A stretch of DNA of 64,000 nt from Akkermansia sp. N21116 (GTDB lineage: Bacteria > Verrucomicrobiota > Verrucomicrobiia > Verrucomicrobiales > Akkermansiaceae), in the NCBI RefSeq assembly GCF_029854705.2, contig NZ_CP139035.1, positions 434,001-498,000 of the forward strand, written 5' to 3'. The position numbers were made by a program, and so were the translations under genes. The notes beneath the pieces are model-generated. The model made no database searches. It saw only the letters and a program-made list of their open reading frames with translations, and had not been told where the DNA came from. Numbering within the stretch: the stretch's first letter is position 1; every line of letters begins with the position of its first letter. Shown here piece after piece: positions 35,270-44,608 of the stretch.

Positions 35270-37366
35270 TTATTTACCCTTCCACAGCCATCCCAGAAAT
35301 CCAGTAAGGGCGAAAATACTAACAAGCCCACGAGCTCCATGATTAATTATGAAACTAATACATAGGATAATGGAAAAACAAGTAATGACTCCTTTTAGTG
35401 CAAGCCAAAAGCAAGAATCTTTATTGTTTTTGCAGTTGTCTCCAGGACTCGGTTCACTCGGTTGAAAATTTTTTTGTTTATAATAAGGTAAACATTCTTT
35501 TTCATCATAGGTTTTTTTAATCCTTACGACTACATCAGTTCTTCCCTTGTAGAGCTTGGAAAGTACCTGTTCGCCTACGTCAGAGAGGAATACACTGTAT
35601 CTTTCTCCAATCACATACAAAGTAAAGGGCTTATGATCCATTAAGTAGGAATAATGAACATATGGAGTTACTACGATAGCTTCCTTCTTATCTGAAGAAT
35701 TCAGGAGTCGTTGGCACTTATCTATCCATTTTTGAGCTTCAGGGTGACTATTAGTGAGTGCCAGCTTAAACCATATTAATCCTTTCTCTAAATCAGGAGC
35801 CTTCATTCCTTCTCCGTTAAAACAAATCCTTCCCATCATGAATTGTGCGTCTCCAGAACCTTGTCCCGCAGCTCTCTCAAGCCATGTGATACCTTTTTTG
35901 ATGGATTTTGAAACTCCCACACCACGGTAATAACTCATTCCCAAAAGATATTGATCTGTTCTGTTTCCTTGTTCCGCATGTTCCTGCAAAAAAGGATCGT
36001 CCTGCAGAATGATGACGCCACGGTATGTTGTGCCCTCTCTGACAAGGGATGGAATGGTGACATTTTGCCTTTCCCGGACACCGGAAGGGATGTTGACGGC
36101 GATAGTCTCCTCTCCCAGTTTCAATGTTTTTTTGACACCCAGATTAGCTTCGATTCTCGAAATACGGATTCGATAAATAGGCTCTTCTTCGGGAGTGCAT
36201 GGTTCAGATGCAGTGTCACGGTTTTCCGTTTGGGTAGGAGCAGCTGAGGGAGGAAAAAGTTCATTGGCATACAATACCGCCCCCTTAGCAACAGCTTCCA
36301 TGCCTTTGTCCCAGAATTTGCAGGGGATACTTGTCCTTTTCTCCAACAGTTCCCTGAGCCGGGGTGTCTTGCTGCTTCCTCCCACCAGAAGAATGATGTC
36401 GGGGGATGATTGATTAGTAGAAACAAGTTGATCCAGAATATCTTCGACCATTCGAACAACTTTTTCAAGTAGGGGTACAATGACCTCTTCCCATTCCGTA
36501 CGAAGTATTTGCAGGCGTTGTATTCCCCGGGCAGTGGAAAGAATCAAGGAATATTCATTGACCTGGGAAAGCATTTCCTTGGCTTGTCTGATTCTTTTCC
36601 GTAAAGCATACCGTTCCGGTACGGGGTCCTTCTGTTCCAGATCAAAGCCAGCTTCCTGTTTTAATCTATTGGCTACATGATTCCACATGATCGTGTCCAA
36701 TACTTCCCCTCCCATGGTTTCGTCTCCCCGGCTGTAGGCTTTTTGAACCTTGAAGCCTTCTTCAGTGCGCTGGACCAGGCTTAAATCGAGGGTGCCTCCA
36801 CCCCAGTCCACAATTAAAGCCGAACCCTTAAAGGCTTCTTCCGGACACAATGTGCAAAAGGCTTTTCCTGCAGCTTCCGGCTCCGGCACGAGAATCACCT
36901 CCTGAAATCCCGCTTTTTGTGCCGCCTTCTTCAGATCCGCTTTGCGAGCCGGGCTGAAACTGACGGGAATGGTGATGACTGCCCGGTCCAGGTGATAATG
37001 GCCTTGAAGGGATTCCTGTTCGCATTTTTCACGAATATGCTTCAGGAATTCCATGGTCAGTTCGACAGCGGAATATTCCTTTTCCGAATTTTTCGGTTTC
37101 AATGTCCTAGTTCCACCGAGCCACAATTTGAAAGCTCTCGCATAGCCGGATGGATCTGATACGCAACAATCATCCGCAGCGTCTCCGAAACAATAATGCC
37201 CATCGGAAGAAACATAAATGGTTGTCGGCATATTGTCATTTCCCTGACCAAGGCGGCTTAGTTCGGGTTGTTTGCTGTTACCCCATGTATACGCGATAAG
37301 AGTATTCGTTGTGCCAAAGTCGATTCCTATACTGGCGGATTTCATTGGTATTATACTTGATGACAT
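35270..37366 (-). CDS. Hsp70 ATPase fused to DnaJ C-terminal-like domain, Sel1 repeats and membrane anchor
   Basis: Residues about 10-370 are a full Hsp70/DnaK ATPase: IGIDFGTTNT (phosphate 1), VDWGGGTLDLS (phosphate 2), LLVGGSSKTPRLREL (adenosine). The usual substrate-binding domain is missing. Residues about 398-456 (LGVKKTLKLGEETIAVNIPSGV... then VTIPS) have the order of a DnaJ/CbpA C-terminal beta domain, followed by about two Sel1 repeats (465-550), a beta-rich part and paired transmembrane helices near 655-695. So a chaperone motor, its J-protein client domain and a protein-interaction scaffold are in one membrane chain. It lies 8 bases after the larger paralogue and is the last gene of the cluster. 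Start ATG at 37366; a second Met at 37345 is also possible. No J domain is present. Confidence 0.85.
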   Translation of the reverse strand: MSSSIIPMKSASIGIDFGTTNTLIAYTWGNSKQPELSRLGQGNDNMPTTIYVSSDGHYCFGDAADDCCVSDPSGYARAFKLWLGGTRTLKPKNSEKEYSAVELTMEFLKHIREKCEQESLQGHYHLDRAVITIPVSFSPARKADLKKAAQKAGFQEVILVPEPEAAGKAFCTLCPEEAFKGSALIVDWGGGTLDLSLVQRTEEGFKVQKAYSRGDETMGGEVLDTIMWNHVANRLKQEAGFDLEQKDPVPERYALRKRIRQAKEMLSQVNEYSLILSTARGIQRLQILRTEWEEVIVPLLEKVVRMVEDILDQLVSTNQSSPDIILLVGGSSKTPRLRELLEKRTSIPCKFWDKGMEAVAKGAVLYANELFPPSAAPTQTENRDTASEPCTPEEEPIYRIRISRIEANLGVKKTLKLGEETIAVNIPSGVRERQNVTIPSLVREGTTYRGVIILQDDPFLQEHAEQGNRTDQYLLGMSYYRGVGVSKSIKKGITWLERAAGQGSGDAQFMMGRICFNGEGMKAPDLEKGLIWFKLALTNSHPEAQKWIDKCQRLLNSSDKKEAIVVTPYVHYSYLMDHKPFTLYVIGERYSVFLSDVGEQVLSKLYKGRTDVVVRIKKTYDEKECLPYYKQKNFQPSEPSPGDNCKNNKDSCFWLALKGVITCFSIILCISFIINHGARGLVSIFALTGFLGWLWKGK
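36657..37135. repeat. Near-identical DNA shared by the two Hsp70 genes, copy A
   Basis: About 480 bases, matched with an offset of 2918 to 39575-40053, differ at only a few positions; outside it the two ATPase domains diverge strongly in DNA and protein. A second short identical block (about 36291-36395 against 39209-39313) is near the adenosine motif. This pattern indicates recent gene conversion or a young duplication with fast divergence elsewhere. Confidence 0.85.
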
Positions 37367-37374
37367 AATAAAAA

Positions 37375-40263
37375 TCAGGAACCGGCAGCAAGAATCCCCA
37401 GAAGACCGCCACCCACTATTTTAGCGGCAGTTTCCCAGTCTGAGCTTCCAGAATCATCAGGTGTCGTTAAAATACGTCCCAGGATAGGAGGATATTCAGC
37501 CGATTCTATCCAGAACATTTCATTTTCACTCAAGCTTGCATCATCGCTAAATTCCACCCATCCTATAGAAGGAGGCTCTTGATTGGTATTCAAATATATA
37601 GGACTTGTACTAGCTCCTCCTTCTTTGCGGACGATGACATTGCTGATACTTCCATCCCTGCACGCGAGTCTGAGAATAAAACCGTCAAAGAATCCTTCTT
37701 CCCACCACATGGCAAGCGGAGGAGAGCCACGCATGAAATCGCTTATTTTGATTATATTCCTAAGATCCATTCTTGAACAGCGGGCTCCCGAATATACTTC
37801 GACGTATAAGTCTTCGCCCAATTCTAAATCGTAATCCAGAGGATTAATCTTCAGCTCATCATCCGAAGACAAAGAGGAGGGTATCTCTATTGTTCTGTCC
37901 AACTGTTTGTCACCGCAACAAATCCTGATTTTAATGTTATGTAAAGTATGGGAATTTTCATTTTTGAGAACCAGTTGAGGAGGGAACTGGGTTACAAGCT
38001 GCTCCAATCGTTCCTGTGCCAGCAGAGGCATCGCAATGCTTCTTTCATAGACATTCCATACGCATGCAAAAGGACTTGGTTCAAGTCTGATCGCACAATT
38101 CAACTCTTTGTCTCCTGGTATACAAGATGCTCCCAGTCTGCAAACATTCCAGAACCTGTTCAATACTTGTTTGCTTTGTGATTCGTTGTCCAGTTCTTCG
38201 GAATACAGAAACAACGCTGCCGGCTCTCCATAACTTGCAGCCTTCCTTAGCAAACTGATTCCTTTGTCTTTGTCTGGTGCAAAAATGGAATGATCTTCTC
38301 CGCACAATAAACCTCCCTTAAAAAGAAAAGAGAAGAGATCCCCCTGTTTACAACCTTCATCCAATAACTTGCGAATTTCTTCTCTGGCAGACGGACTCTC
38401 TTCGACATCCTTTGACAACAAGGCAGCTACAAGGAAACCAAAACGCGTAGGCAGATTTGAGATCTTGAAATTAAGTCTGGCGAGGCGTTCCAGTTCCCGA
38501 GTGTCAGGCTTTTCCTTCGATAATTCATTTTTCATCAATGAATCGTAGCGCAAAATCTCATCAATGCCTGCAACAGGCTGAGAACAGGTTCTTTTAAGCT
38601 TATCAGAAAAATCTTTTACTTTTTGCTGATCCATGGGAACGCCTTTTCCTGTCCTCCACGCTTCTGACAAATGGTAATAGGCCGGGAAGTAGCCGCGTTC
38701 AATCAGAAACTCGGCGAGCTTGAAGGCAAAGCTTGGATCTCGCGGAACCCCAAATCCCTCCCGATAGCACTCGCATAGCATGTAAGCGGCATTCAAATCT
38801 CCCTGCTCATATCCTCTTGTAAAATAATTAGCGGCTTCCCGGTAATCGATTCGATGGCCGTTAATCCCGTGCAGATATTCCAGCCCCTCTATATACAAAG
38901 GTTTTTCTTTTGCGTCTCCAGAATCCTGTAAAACAAGCTCCAATTCAATATCTCCTAGCCCCTTGGTTTTAGAGGCAGGGAGGCGCAATCTTGTCCCGGC
39001 AGCAACTCCAGACGGAATGCGCACATCAAATTGATTCCCTTGAATATCAACAGTCTTTACACACCCGGAAAGCATTTCCCAAGCCTCGACATTCAATTTA
39101 TGAGGTTGTCTTTTTGAGGAAGAGGAATCATCTCCCATGCCGGACAGATCATTTCCCGGAATCTGGGAACTTTCCCTTTGTTGAATATCGAAAAGTGCTG
39201 CTCCCAGTCCGACGGCTTCCATGCCTTTGTCCCAGAATTTGCAGGGGATACTTGTCCTTTGCTCCAACAGTTCCCTGAGCCGGGGTGTCTTGCTGCTTCC
39301 TCCCACCAGAAGAATAATATTGGGGGGTGGCTGATGGTCGGCAGCCAGCCGAGCTAGAATATCTTCGACCATTTGAACAACTTTTCCAAGTTGAGAACCA
39401 ATGACCTCTTCCCATTCCTGCCGGAATATGGAAATGCGTTGAAGTCCCTCCTGCAGAGGAAGCAGCAATGTATAATCATTTAATAAAGAGAGTTTTTCCT
39501 TCGCTTGTCTGATTCTTTTCCGTAAAGCATACCGTTTGGCAACAGGTTCCTTCCCTAAATCAATTCCGAATTTCAGTTTTAATCTGTTGGCTACATGATT
39601 CCACATGATCGTGTCCAATACTTCCCCTCCCATGGTTTCGTCTCCCCGGCTGTAGGCTTTTTGAACCTTGAAGCCTTCTTCAGTACGCTGGACCAGGCTT
39701 AAATCGAGGGTGCCTCCTCCCCAGTCCACAATTAAAGCCGAACCCTTAAAGGCTTCTTCCGGACACAATGTGCAAAAGGCTTTTCCTGCAGCTTCCGGCT
39801 CCGGCACGAGAATCACCTCCTGAAATCCCGCTTTTTGTGCCGCCTTCTTCAGATCCGCTTTGCGAGCCGGGCTGAAACTGACGGGAATGGTGATGACTGC
39901 CCGGTCCAGGTGATAATGGCCTTGAAGGGATTCCTGTTCGCATTTTTCACGAATATGCTTCAGGAATTCCATGGTCAGTTCGACAGCGGAATATTCCTTT
40001 TCCGAATTTTCCCGTTTCAGTGTCCTAGTTCCACCGAGCCACAGTTTGAACCCTCTCACATAGCCGGATGAATCATATTCGCAATAATCATTTGCATCGT
40101 CTCCGAAACAGGGACTTCCTCCGGAATCGATGTGGATGGTCGTAGGCATGCTGTCGCTGCTCCGTCCCAAACGGCTCAGCACCGGAAATTTGCTCTTGTC
40201 TTCAATGTATGAAACAAGTGTATTTGTTGTTCCAAAATCAATACCTATGCAGATGGATTTCAT
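37375..40263 (-). CDS. Hsp70 ATPase fused to DnaJ C-terminal-like domain and Sel1 repeats, large paralogue
   Basis: 962 residues. ATPase domain about 3-362 with IGIDFGTTNT, VDWGGGTLDLS and LLVGGSSKTPRLREL. Then a Ser-rich linker and a DnaJ C-terminal-like stretch (about 389-448: CVKTVDIQGNQFDVRIPSGV followed by AAGTRLRLP). Sel1 repeats follow at about 465-545 (DYREAANYFTRGYEQGDLNA..., AFKLAEFLIERGYFP) and again near 680-730, then a beta-rich C-terminal region of unknown fold and a short hydrophobic Gly/Ala tail (VGGGLLGILAAGS). It overlaps the upstream dynamin-like gene by the ATGA quartet, a sign of translational coupling. Long stretches of its ATPase are identical in sequence to the smaller paralogue. 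The substrate-binding domain of DnaK is absent. Confidence 0.85.
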   Translation of the reverse strand: MKSICIGIDFGTTNTLVSYIEDKSKFPVLSRLGRSSDSMPTTIHIDSGGSPCFGDDANDYCEYDSSGYVRGFKLWLGGTRTLKRENSEKEYSAVELTMEFLKHIREKCEQESLQGHYHLDRAVITIPVSFSPARKADLKKAAQKAGFQEVILVPEPEAAGKAFCTLCPEEAFKGSALIVDWGGGTLDLSLVQRTEEGFKVQKAYSRGDETMGGEVLDTIMWNHVANRLKLKFGIDLGKEPVAKRYALRKRIRQAKEKLSLLNDYTLLLPLQEGLQRISIFRQEWEEVIGSQLGKVVQMVEDILARLAADHQPPPNIILLVGGSSKTPRLRELLEQRTSIPCKFWDKGMEAVGLGAALFDIQQRESSQIPGNDLSGMGDDSSSSKRQPHKLNVEAWEMLSGCVKTVDIQGNQFDVRIPSGVAAGTRLRLPASKTKGLGDIELELVLQDSGDAKEKPLYIEGLEYLHGINGHRIDYREAANYFTRGYEQGDLNAAYMLCECYREGFGVPRDPSFAFKLAEFLIERGYFPAYYHLSEAWRTGKGVPMDQQKVKDFSDKLKRTCSQPVAGIDEILRYDSLMKNELSKEKPDTRELERLARLNFKISNLPTRFGFLVAALLSKDVEESPSAREEIRKLLDEGCKQGDLFSFLFKGGLLCGEDHSIFAPDKDKGISLLRKAASYGEPAALFLYSEELDNESQSKQVLNRFWNVCRLGASCIPGDKELNCAIRLEPSPFACVWNVYERSIAMPLLAQERLEQLVTQFPPQLVLKNENSHTLHNIKIRICCGDKQLDRTIEIPSSLSSDDELKINPLDYDLELGEDLYVEVYSGARCSRMDLRNIIKISDFMRGSPPLAMWWEEGFFDGFILRLACRDGSISNVIVRKEGGASTSPIYLNTNQEPPSIGWVEFSDDASLSENEMFWIESAEYPPILGRILTTPDDSGSSDWETAAKIVGGGLLGILAAGS
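39575..40053. repeat. Near-identical DNA shared by the two Hsp70 genes, copy B
   Basis: Partner of the block at 36657-37135; encodes the same ~150 residues of the ATPase middle (from the EKEYSAVEL region to MWNHVANRLK). Confidence 0.85.
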
Positions 40264-41891
40264 GATCTTTTTTCATTAAAAGGGGATTGGATACTTTCCA
40301 TTCGATGCCGTATATGTTCGGCTGTTGTTCGCGTTTCTCTGTCCGGAGCTCCGGTAACGGCTTCACATACGAGAGTGTAGGTTTTGCGAAAGTCATCAGC
40401 TCTCTCTTGATCCCAGTTGGAGGAATCAAGAGAACCTTCAAGAAGCAGCCGGATATACTGCCGTGCATCCGGAGGAAGGAATGCCAGAGACTTGTCGAGG
40501 GAATCCAGGATTTCTACATCATGATCGAGCTCGGCAAGGAGTTCTTCCTCAATGATGCGGAAACGATCCGCCTCTTCCCAATGTTGGAGCAGTACAGCCA
40601 GTTCCTGTTTCCCCTCCGCTTTTTTCTCATAAACCCACAATTTGGTCGAAGGGGCTTCCACTGCCATTTCCAGAATGCTCCAGTGTTCCTGCTCCTGTTC
40701 CAGTCTCTCTTGAACTCCTTCCAAGGTCCAGTAAGCATGTTCTATCGTATGGCGGGCTTTGGCCCGGCTTTGTCTTTGTTTGATGATGGCACCCCGCCTG
40801 AAGAATTTTTCTTCCAGAAAACTCAGTAATCTGTCTATTCCGCTCAGTTCCCGAAGGGCTTTCTTGTGCCGAACCGCTTCGGAGTTTCCCATGCGGAACA
40901 TGTGCCGGACAAGCACCCGGAAACTCGGCCACGGCAGCCAGGGACACATGCTCCGGATAGAGGCTTGTTCTTCCTCTCTGTCCCAGCGGGTATCTCTTTT
41001 GAGAGCCGCCAGAAGTTCTTCTTCCGAAAGGGAGAGAATAACCGATTGCAGACGATCGAAAAAGCCGTCGGGAGCCAGTTGGGCAGCCAAGGCCAATGGA
41101 GCGCTGACGGGAATGATATCGGCAACCACATCCCGCATATGGTTCTTCAGCTGCTCTGCTTTCCTTTCTATATCGCTCATATCTCCTCCGTTGTCCCAGT
41201 AGGTATTATCCCAGAGGTGGAATACTCCCACGCTGTTATAGGGGGAGGATCCTGGCAGACAGCCTTTCCTGAAAGTCTGCAGGGATTGTTCATCCGCCTC
41301 CTTCCCCAGGTAACCGAAGACGTAAATCAGGGCATCGGCCTTTTCTCCCTCTGCAATGCTGGACTTTTCGGCATCCAGAAAGTTCTGAGCCACTTTTTCA
41401 TGGTCGTCATTCGCGCTCCCCGTGCCCGGCGTATCGATGATGCGGGTATGTTTCAACGCTTCGGCATCCGAGAATAATTCAAGGAATGAAGTTCTCCTTA
41501 CCCGGTCGATCACCCGGTCATCCTTCCCGGTCCAGTCGGTATGGAGTTTTTCCAGAGGGAAGGACTCCGCAGGGGCATCCTTCCAATGAACGGTGAAGTA
41601 TTGATTCATTTCCCGGCTGGCATGGGAAATGCGGTTGATGGTTGCCGTTGCTTCTTCCGATCCCATGATGGCCAGTTCTTTACCGATCAAGGCGTTGACC
41701 AGGGAACTTTTCCCGGCCTTAACCCTGCCAAACACGGCGACGCTGAACGGTCGGCAGGCGGCGTCGGCGATGTGATGCAACGCACGGGCTTCTTCGTGTA
41801 AAGCCGGGTACTTCTCAAAGAATGCCGCCATTTGCAGCAGGAACGCTTGGAAACGTTCCTGCAGGCGCTTACTGTCCCAGGAGTCTCTCAT
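40260..41891 (-). CDS. Dynamin-like GTPase 1
   Basis: Large GTPase of the bacterial dynamin-like group. The ATG at 41891 (MRDSWDSKRLQ...) is preferred to the TTG 45 bases upstream because it avoids overlap with the neighbour. GTPase domain: P loop FGRVKAGKSSLVNAL (G1, about 54-66), G3 DTPGTGSANDD (about 153), with a Thr-rich switch around EEATATINRIS (switch I). Residues from about 270 to 543 are long helices with charged heptads, as in the stalk of dynamins. No clear transmembrane segment, unlike its partner. It is translationally coupled (ATGA) to the large Hsp70 gene and follows the second dynamin gene by 19 bases: an Hsp70-GTPase unit. Confidence 0.85.
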   Translation of the reverse strand: MRDSWDSKRLQERFQAFLLQMAAFFEKYPALHEEARALHHIADAACRPFSVAVFGRVKAGKSSLVNALIGKELAIMGSEEATATINRISHASREMNQYFTVHWKDAPAESFPLEKLHTDWTGKDDRVIDRVRRTSFLELFSDAEALKHTRIIDTPGTGSANDDHEKVAQNFLDAEKSSIAEGEKADALIYVFGYLGKEADEQSLQTFRKGCLPGSSPYNSVGVFHLWDNTYWDNGGDMSDIERKAEQLKNHMRDVVADIIPVSAPLALAAQLAPDGFFDRLQSVILSLSEEELLAALKRDTRWDREEEQASIRSMCPWLPWPSFRVLVRHMFRMGNSEAVRHKKALRELSGIDRLLSFLEEKFFRRGAIIKQRQSRAKARHTIEHAYWTLEGVQERLEQEQEHWSILEMAVEAPSTKLWVYEKKAEGKQELAVLLQHWEEADRFRIIEEELLAELDHDVEILDSLDKSLAFLPPDARQYIRLLLEGSLDSSNWDQERADDFRKTYTLVCEAVTGAPDRETRTTAEHIRHRMESIQSPFNEKRS

Positions 41892-41910
41892 GGTTCCGGC
41901 GGGCCAGGGA

Positions 41911-43791
41911 TCATGTGATAGGAAGATTCCGTTCAATCTGTTGAAGGGCGGACTTCCAGCGAGCCAATTCCGAACGTTTTTTCATCAATTCCTGGGTTGT
42001 CATATTTTTCCGTTCGGCCAGTTCCGCAATCTGCCTTTCAAAGCCGTTTTGCGTTTCAGACACCCATGTCTGGATCGCGTTGCCGGCAGTATGCTGAATG
42101 TCCTGTAAAATGCGTTCTATGGAAGACTGCGCCTGGGAATAGGCGGAGGAAAGAGCCTGGGAAATTCCGTTGGAGGCTTGTTGCTTATTGGCTCGGAGTT
42201 CCTGTTCCTTCTTGATTTTATAAGCTGTGGAAGATCCGAACCATCCGGCAATGGCCATTCCTATGCCACTACCGATAATCGTACCGACAACAGGGATGAT
42301 GGAACCGATGATTCCCCCAGCTACGGAAGCGATAGCTATACCTGCACCGCCACCGTAAAGAGCCGTTCTTGCGTCATCAAACAAGGAACCTCCCTGCCGG
42401 AGGTGTTCAATCTGACGATTGAGAGCAACCCGGTTTAATGTGGAGACGTGTCCATGGCTTACTTCCGTGGAAAGTTCCAGCGTGTCATGTCCTGCAATCC
42501 GGGAGAATTCCTTTTCCGCTCTTTCCTGAATCATCCGTCCGGTCTCCATGGTTACTTTTGAAACGAATTCAGGTAACTTTGATGAAATCTCCGAGAGGAC
42601 GTTCCCCAAGTGATCCGCATCCTGAGCTTGGTTGATCAGGTTCTCGAATTCCATTTGAATCTCCCCGCCCGGCTGGCACTTGCGTATATTTTCCATGGCG
42701 TCCAGCCGAAGGTTCCCTATGGATTTATTGAGGCCGGAGAGCAGACGCGGTTTCTCTTCGGTATTCCATCTCTTGAAATCGGACTGGGCTTTTTGAAGTT
42801 GTTCCCCCAACTGTTTTTGCTGTTCTTCCGTTTCGGCGTTGAGAAGCGCATCTCGTGCCGCCAATTCCGTCCTGACTCTCTCCAGCTTCGGCAGAGTCTG
42901 AAGCATGGCCCGGCCGGCAATGAGCCGGCGTTGATTCTTGCGCAGGGAATTCTGGATGAAGGACATCAAAGGAGGAAAACCGCTGTCTGTAAGATCCTCG
43001 TGGTCTTTTGCATCGTCCGCTTCCAGTTTGAGAGGGGAATCTACAATGAAATATCTGATCTCTTCCCGTTTGAATCCCACTTGGCGGACTAGGATATCTA
43101 CGTTGTTTTGCATGCGTGCCTGGCGCATTTGCGTATCCGCCGCATCGGCCTTGGTCTGCACAAAATAGATATTGTCAGTGATGGTTCTCAGTTCCTTTAG
43201 GAAAACGATTTCCTGAAGTCCCAGGGGAGATCCTATGCTGTCAGTAACAAAGAAGACGGCATCCGCTTTCGGGGCGTATTGATACGTTATTTCCTTGTGT
43301 TTTTTGAACAGGCCTCCCAATCCCGGAGTATCGACAATAACGATGCCGGACCCCAGCAGGGGGGACGGCACGCATACTTCGATAAAATCCACCTGGAGGC
43401 TGTTGTCGGGATTTCCGGCTTCCGTTCCGTAGGTGTGGAGTTCTTTCTCGTCAATGATCTGCTCCGGCTTGCCGCTCTGTCTGGTGAAGAAGACACGGTA
43501 GCGTTTTTCCTTGCCGTAGCGTATTTTGAAAATTGTCGAGGTAGCGACATCCGAATTGACGGGAACAAGGTCTTTGACGCCCAGAAGAGCGTTGATAAAG
43601 GACGACTTGCCCTGTTTTATTTCTCCCATGACGACAATGCGGAACAAACCTGCCCGCCAGAGTTTGAGATTGTCCAGAAACCCTTGATCGGGGGATGAGG
43701 CGAAGACCTCGCTTTCCATCTGGGCAAGGGAGGCAAGGTTGGTCGTCAATTCCTTTAAATTGACGGAAGATGCTGAAGAATTGGAATTCAT
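41911..43791 (-). CDS. Dynamin-like GTPase 2 with membrane-insertion segment
   Basis: 626 residues. G1 MGEIKQGKSSFINALLG (about 55-70), switch I Thr in VATSTIFKIRYG, G3 VDTPGLGG (about 152), G4 QTKAD (about 210). Helical stalk from about 290; a hydrophobic glycine-rich hairpin (about 485-525: AGIAIASVAGGIIGSIIPVVGTIIGSGIGMAIAGW) is the expected paddle or membrane insert, then a final coiled coil. Pairs of dynamin-like proteins often form a heteromer that fuses or shapes membranes; the soluble partner is the next gene. It is followed at 43810 by the C39-like peptidase gene. Confidence 0.88.
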   Translation of the reverse strand: MNSNSSASSVNLKELTTNLASLAQMESEVFASSPDQGFLDNLKLWRAGLFRIVVMGEIKQGKSSFINALLGVKDLVPVNSDVATSTIFKIRYGKEKRYRVFFTRQSGKPEQIIDEKELHTYGTEAGNPDNSLQVDFIEVCVPSPLLGSGIVIVDTPGLGGLFKKHKEITYQYAPKADAVFFVTDSIGSPLGLQEIVFLKELRTITDNIYFVQTKADAADTQMRQARMQNNVDILVRQVGFKREEIRYFIVDSPLKLEADDAKDHEDLTDSGFPPLMSFIQNSLRKNQRRLIAGRAMLQTLPKLERVRTELAARDALLNAETEEQQKQLGEQLQKAQSDFKRWNTEEKPRLLSGLNKSIGNLRLDAMENIRKCQPGGEIQMEFENLINQAQDADHLGNVLSEISSKLPEFVSKVTMETGRMIQERAEKEFSRIAGHDTLELSTEVSHGHVSTLNRVALNRQIEHLRQGGSLFDDARTALYGGGAGIAIASVAGGIIGSIIPVVGTIIGSGIGMAIAGWFGSSTAYKIKKEQELRANKQQASNGISQALSSAYSQAQSSIERILQDIQHTAGNAIQTWVSETQNGFERQIAELAERKNMTTQELMKKRSELARWKSALQQIERNLPIT

Positions 43792-43809
43792 GGTCTCGTG
43801 TTGGTCGGG

Positions 43810-44567
43810 TTATACGGTTCTCATCATATCGGAGTCATTGAACAGGGAGTCCACCAGCTCATAGGCTCCTTCCGCAACAGTCATGGCAAGGGTGGGATCA
43901 CCCGTTGCAGCAAAGGCGCCAATGCCGGCCCCCGCACTGATCCAGGGGGCGAAGTCGACACTCTGAAGGGATCCCATGAAACTCCCATCCGGCAGCGGAA
44001 TATCCGTGGCCGTGTAACTAAATCACTATTTTCCCAGGCATCCATAAACTTGTCCAGAGGATAGTGGATGGCCTGCCCGTCGGGAGACCCCGAATCATTC
44101 AGAATGACCATGGGATTATTGGGATCACTGGCATCGATACCGGTAACGACAACGGCATGGTCTGCCGGCATGAACTGGGAGCTGTCCAGCCCCAATCCCT
44201 TGCATAAGGCTATCTTCAAATCGTTCAGGGGTCCTTGATCCCAGAGCTGATCCGAGTCGATCCCGACGATAATTCCATGCCCCGCCTGCAGTTCCCTGGC
44301 CAAATCCCCTAAAGTAGCGTTCTGAACGGAGTGATTGGGGATATGATACATGTCCATCATGTTCCCGATATCGGAGAGAGATGTGCCGGCTCCCGGCTGA
44401 TACCAGCCATTTGAGAAAGAAATATAACAGGCCTGATCCTGGTCGAGTCCGTAGCCGAATTGGTTGATGAGACTCATTTCGGCGACGACAGCGCAGCTGT
44501 CCGGTTGAGTCTGGAATTGCCAGGCATCTGCCTGCAAATCCGGAGTTCCTATGATATAATCATTCAT
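43810..44567 (-). pseudogene. C39-like cysteine peptidase with a frameshift near the C-terminus
   Basis: Papain-like (peptidase C39_2 type) domain starting at the ATG at 44567: catalytic Cys in QPDSCAVVAE (C25), His in PADHAVVVTG (H137) and a following Asn/Asp in VILNDSG (157-158). The catalytic core is complete to residue ~184 (DAWENSDLV). There the frame is lost: the next codons read out to an unlikely basic tail, while the shifted frame continues TATDIPLPDGSFMGSLQSVD and a Gly/Ala-rich end, with a stop at 43810. The one-base indel is near 44011-44020 in GTTACACGGCC. It could be a true mutation or a sequence error; only the last ~60 residues are affected. It sits between GrpE-like and dynamin genes. 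Confidence 0.7.
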
Positions 44568-44608
44568 GTTTGGATGTATGGTTTGTTGTTGGTTATGAAA
44601 TAAATTGA

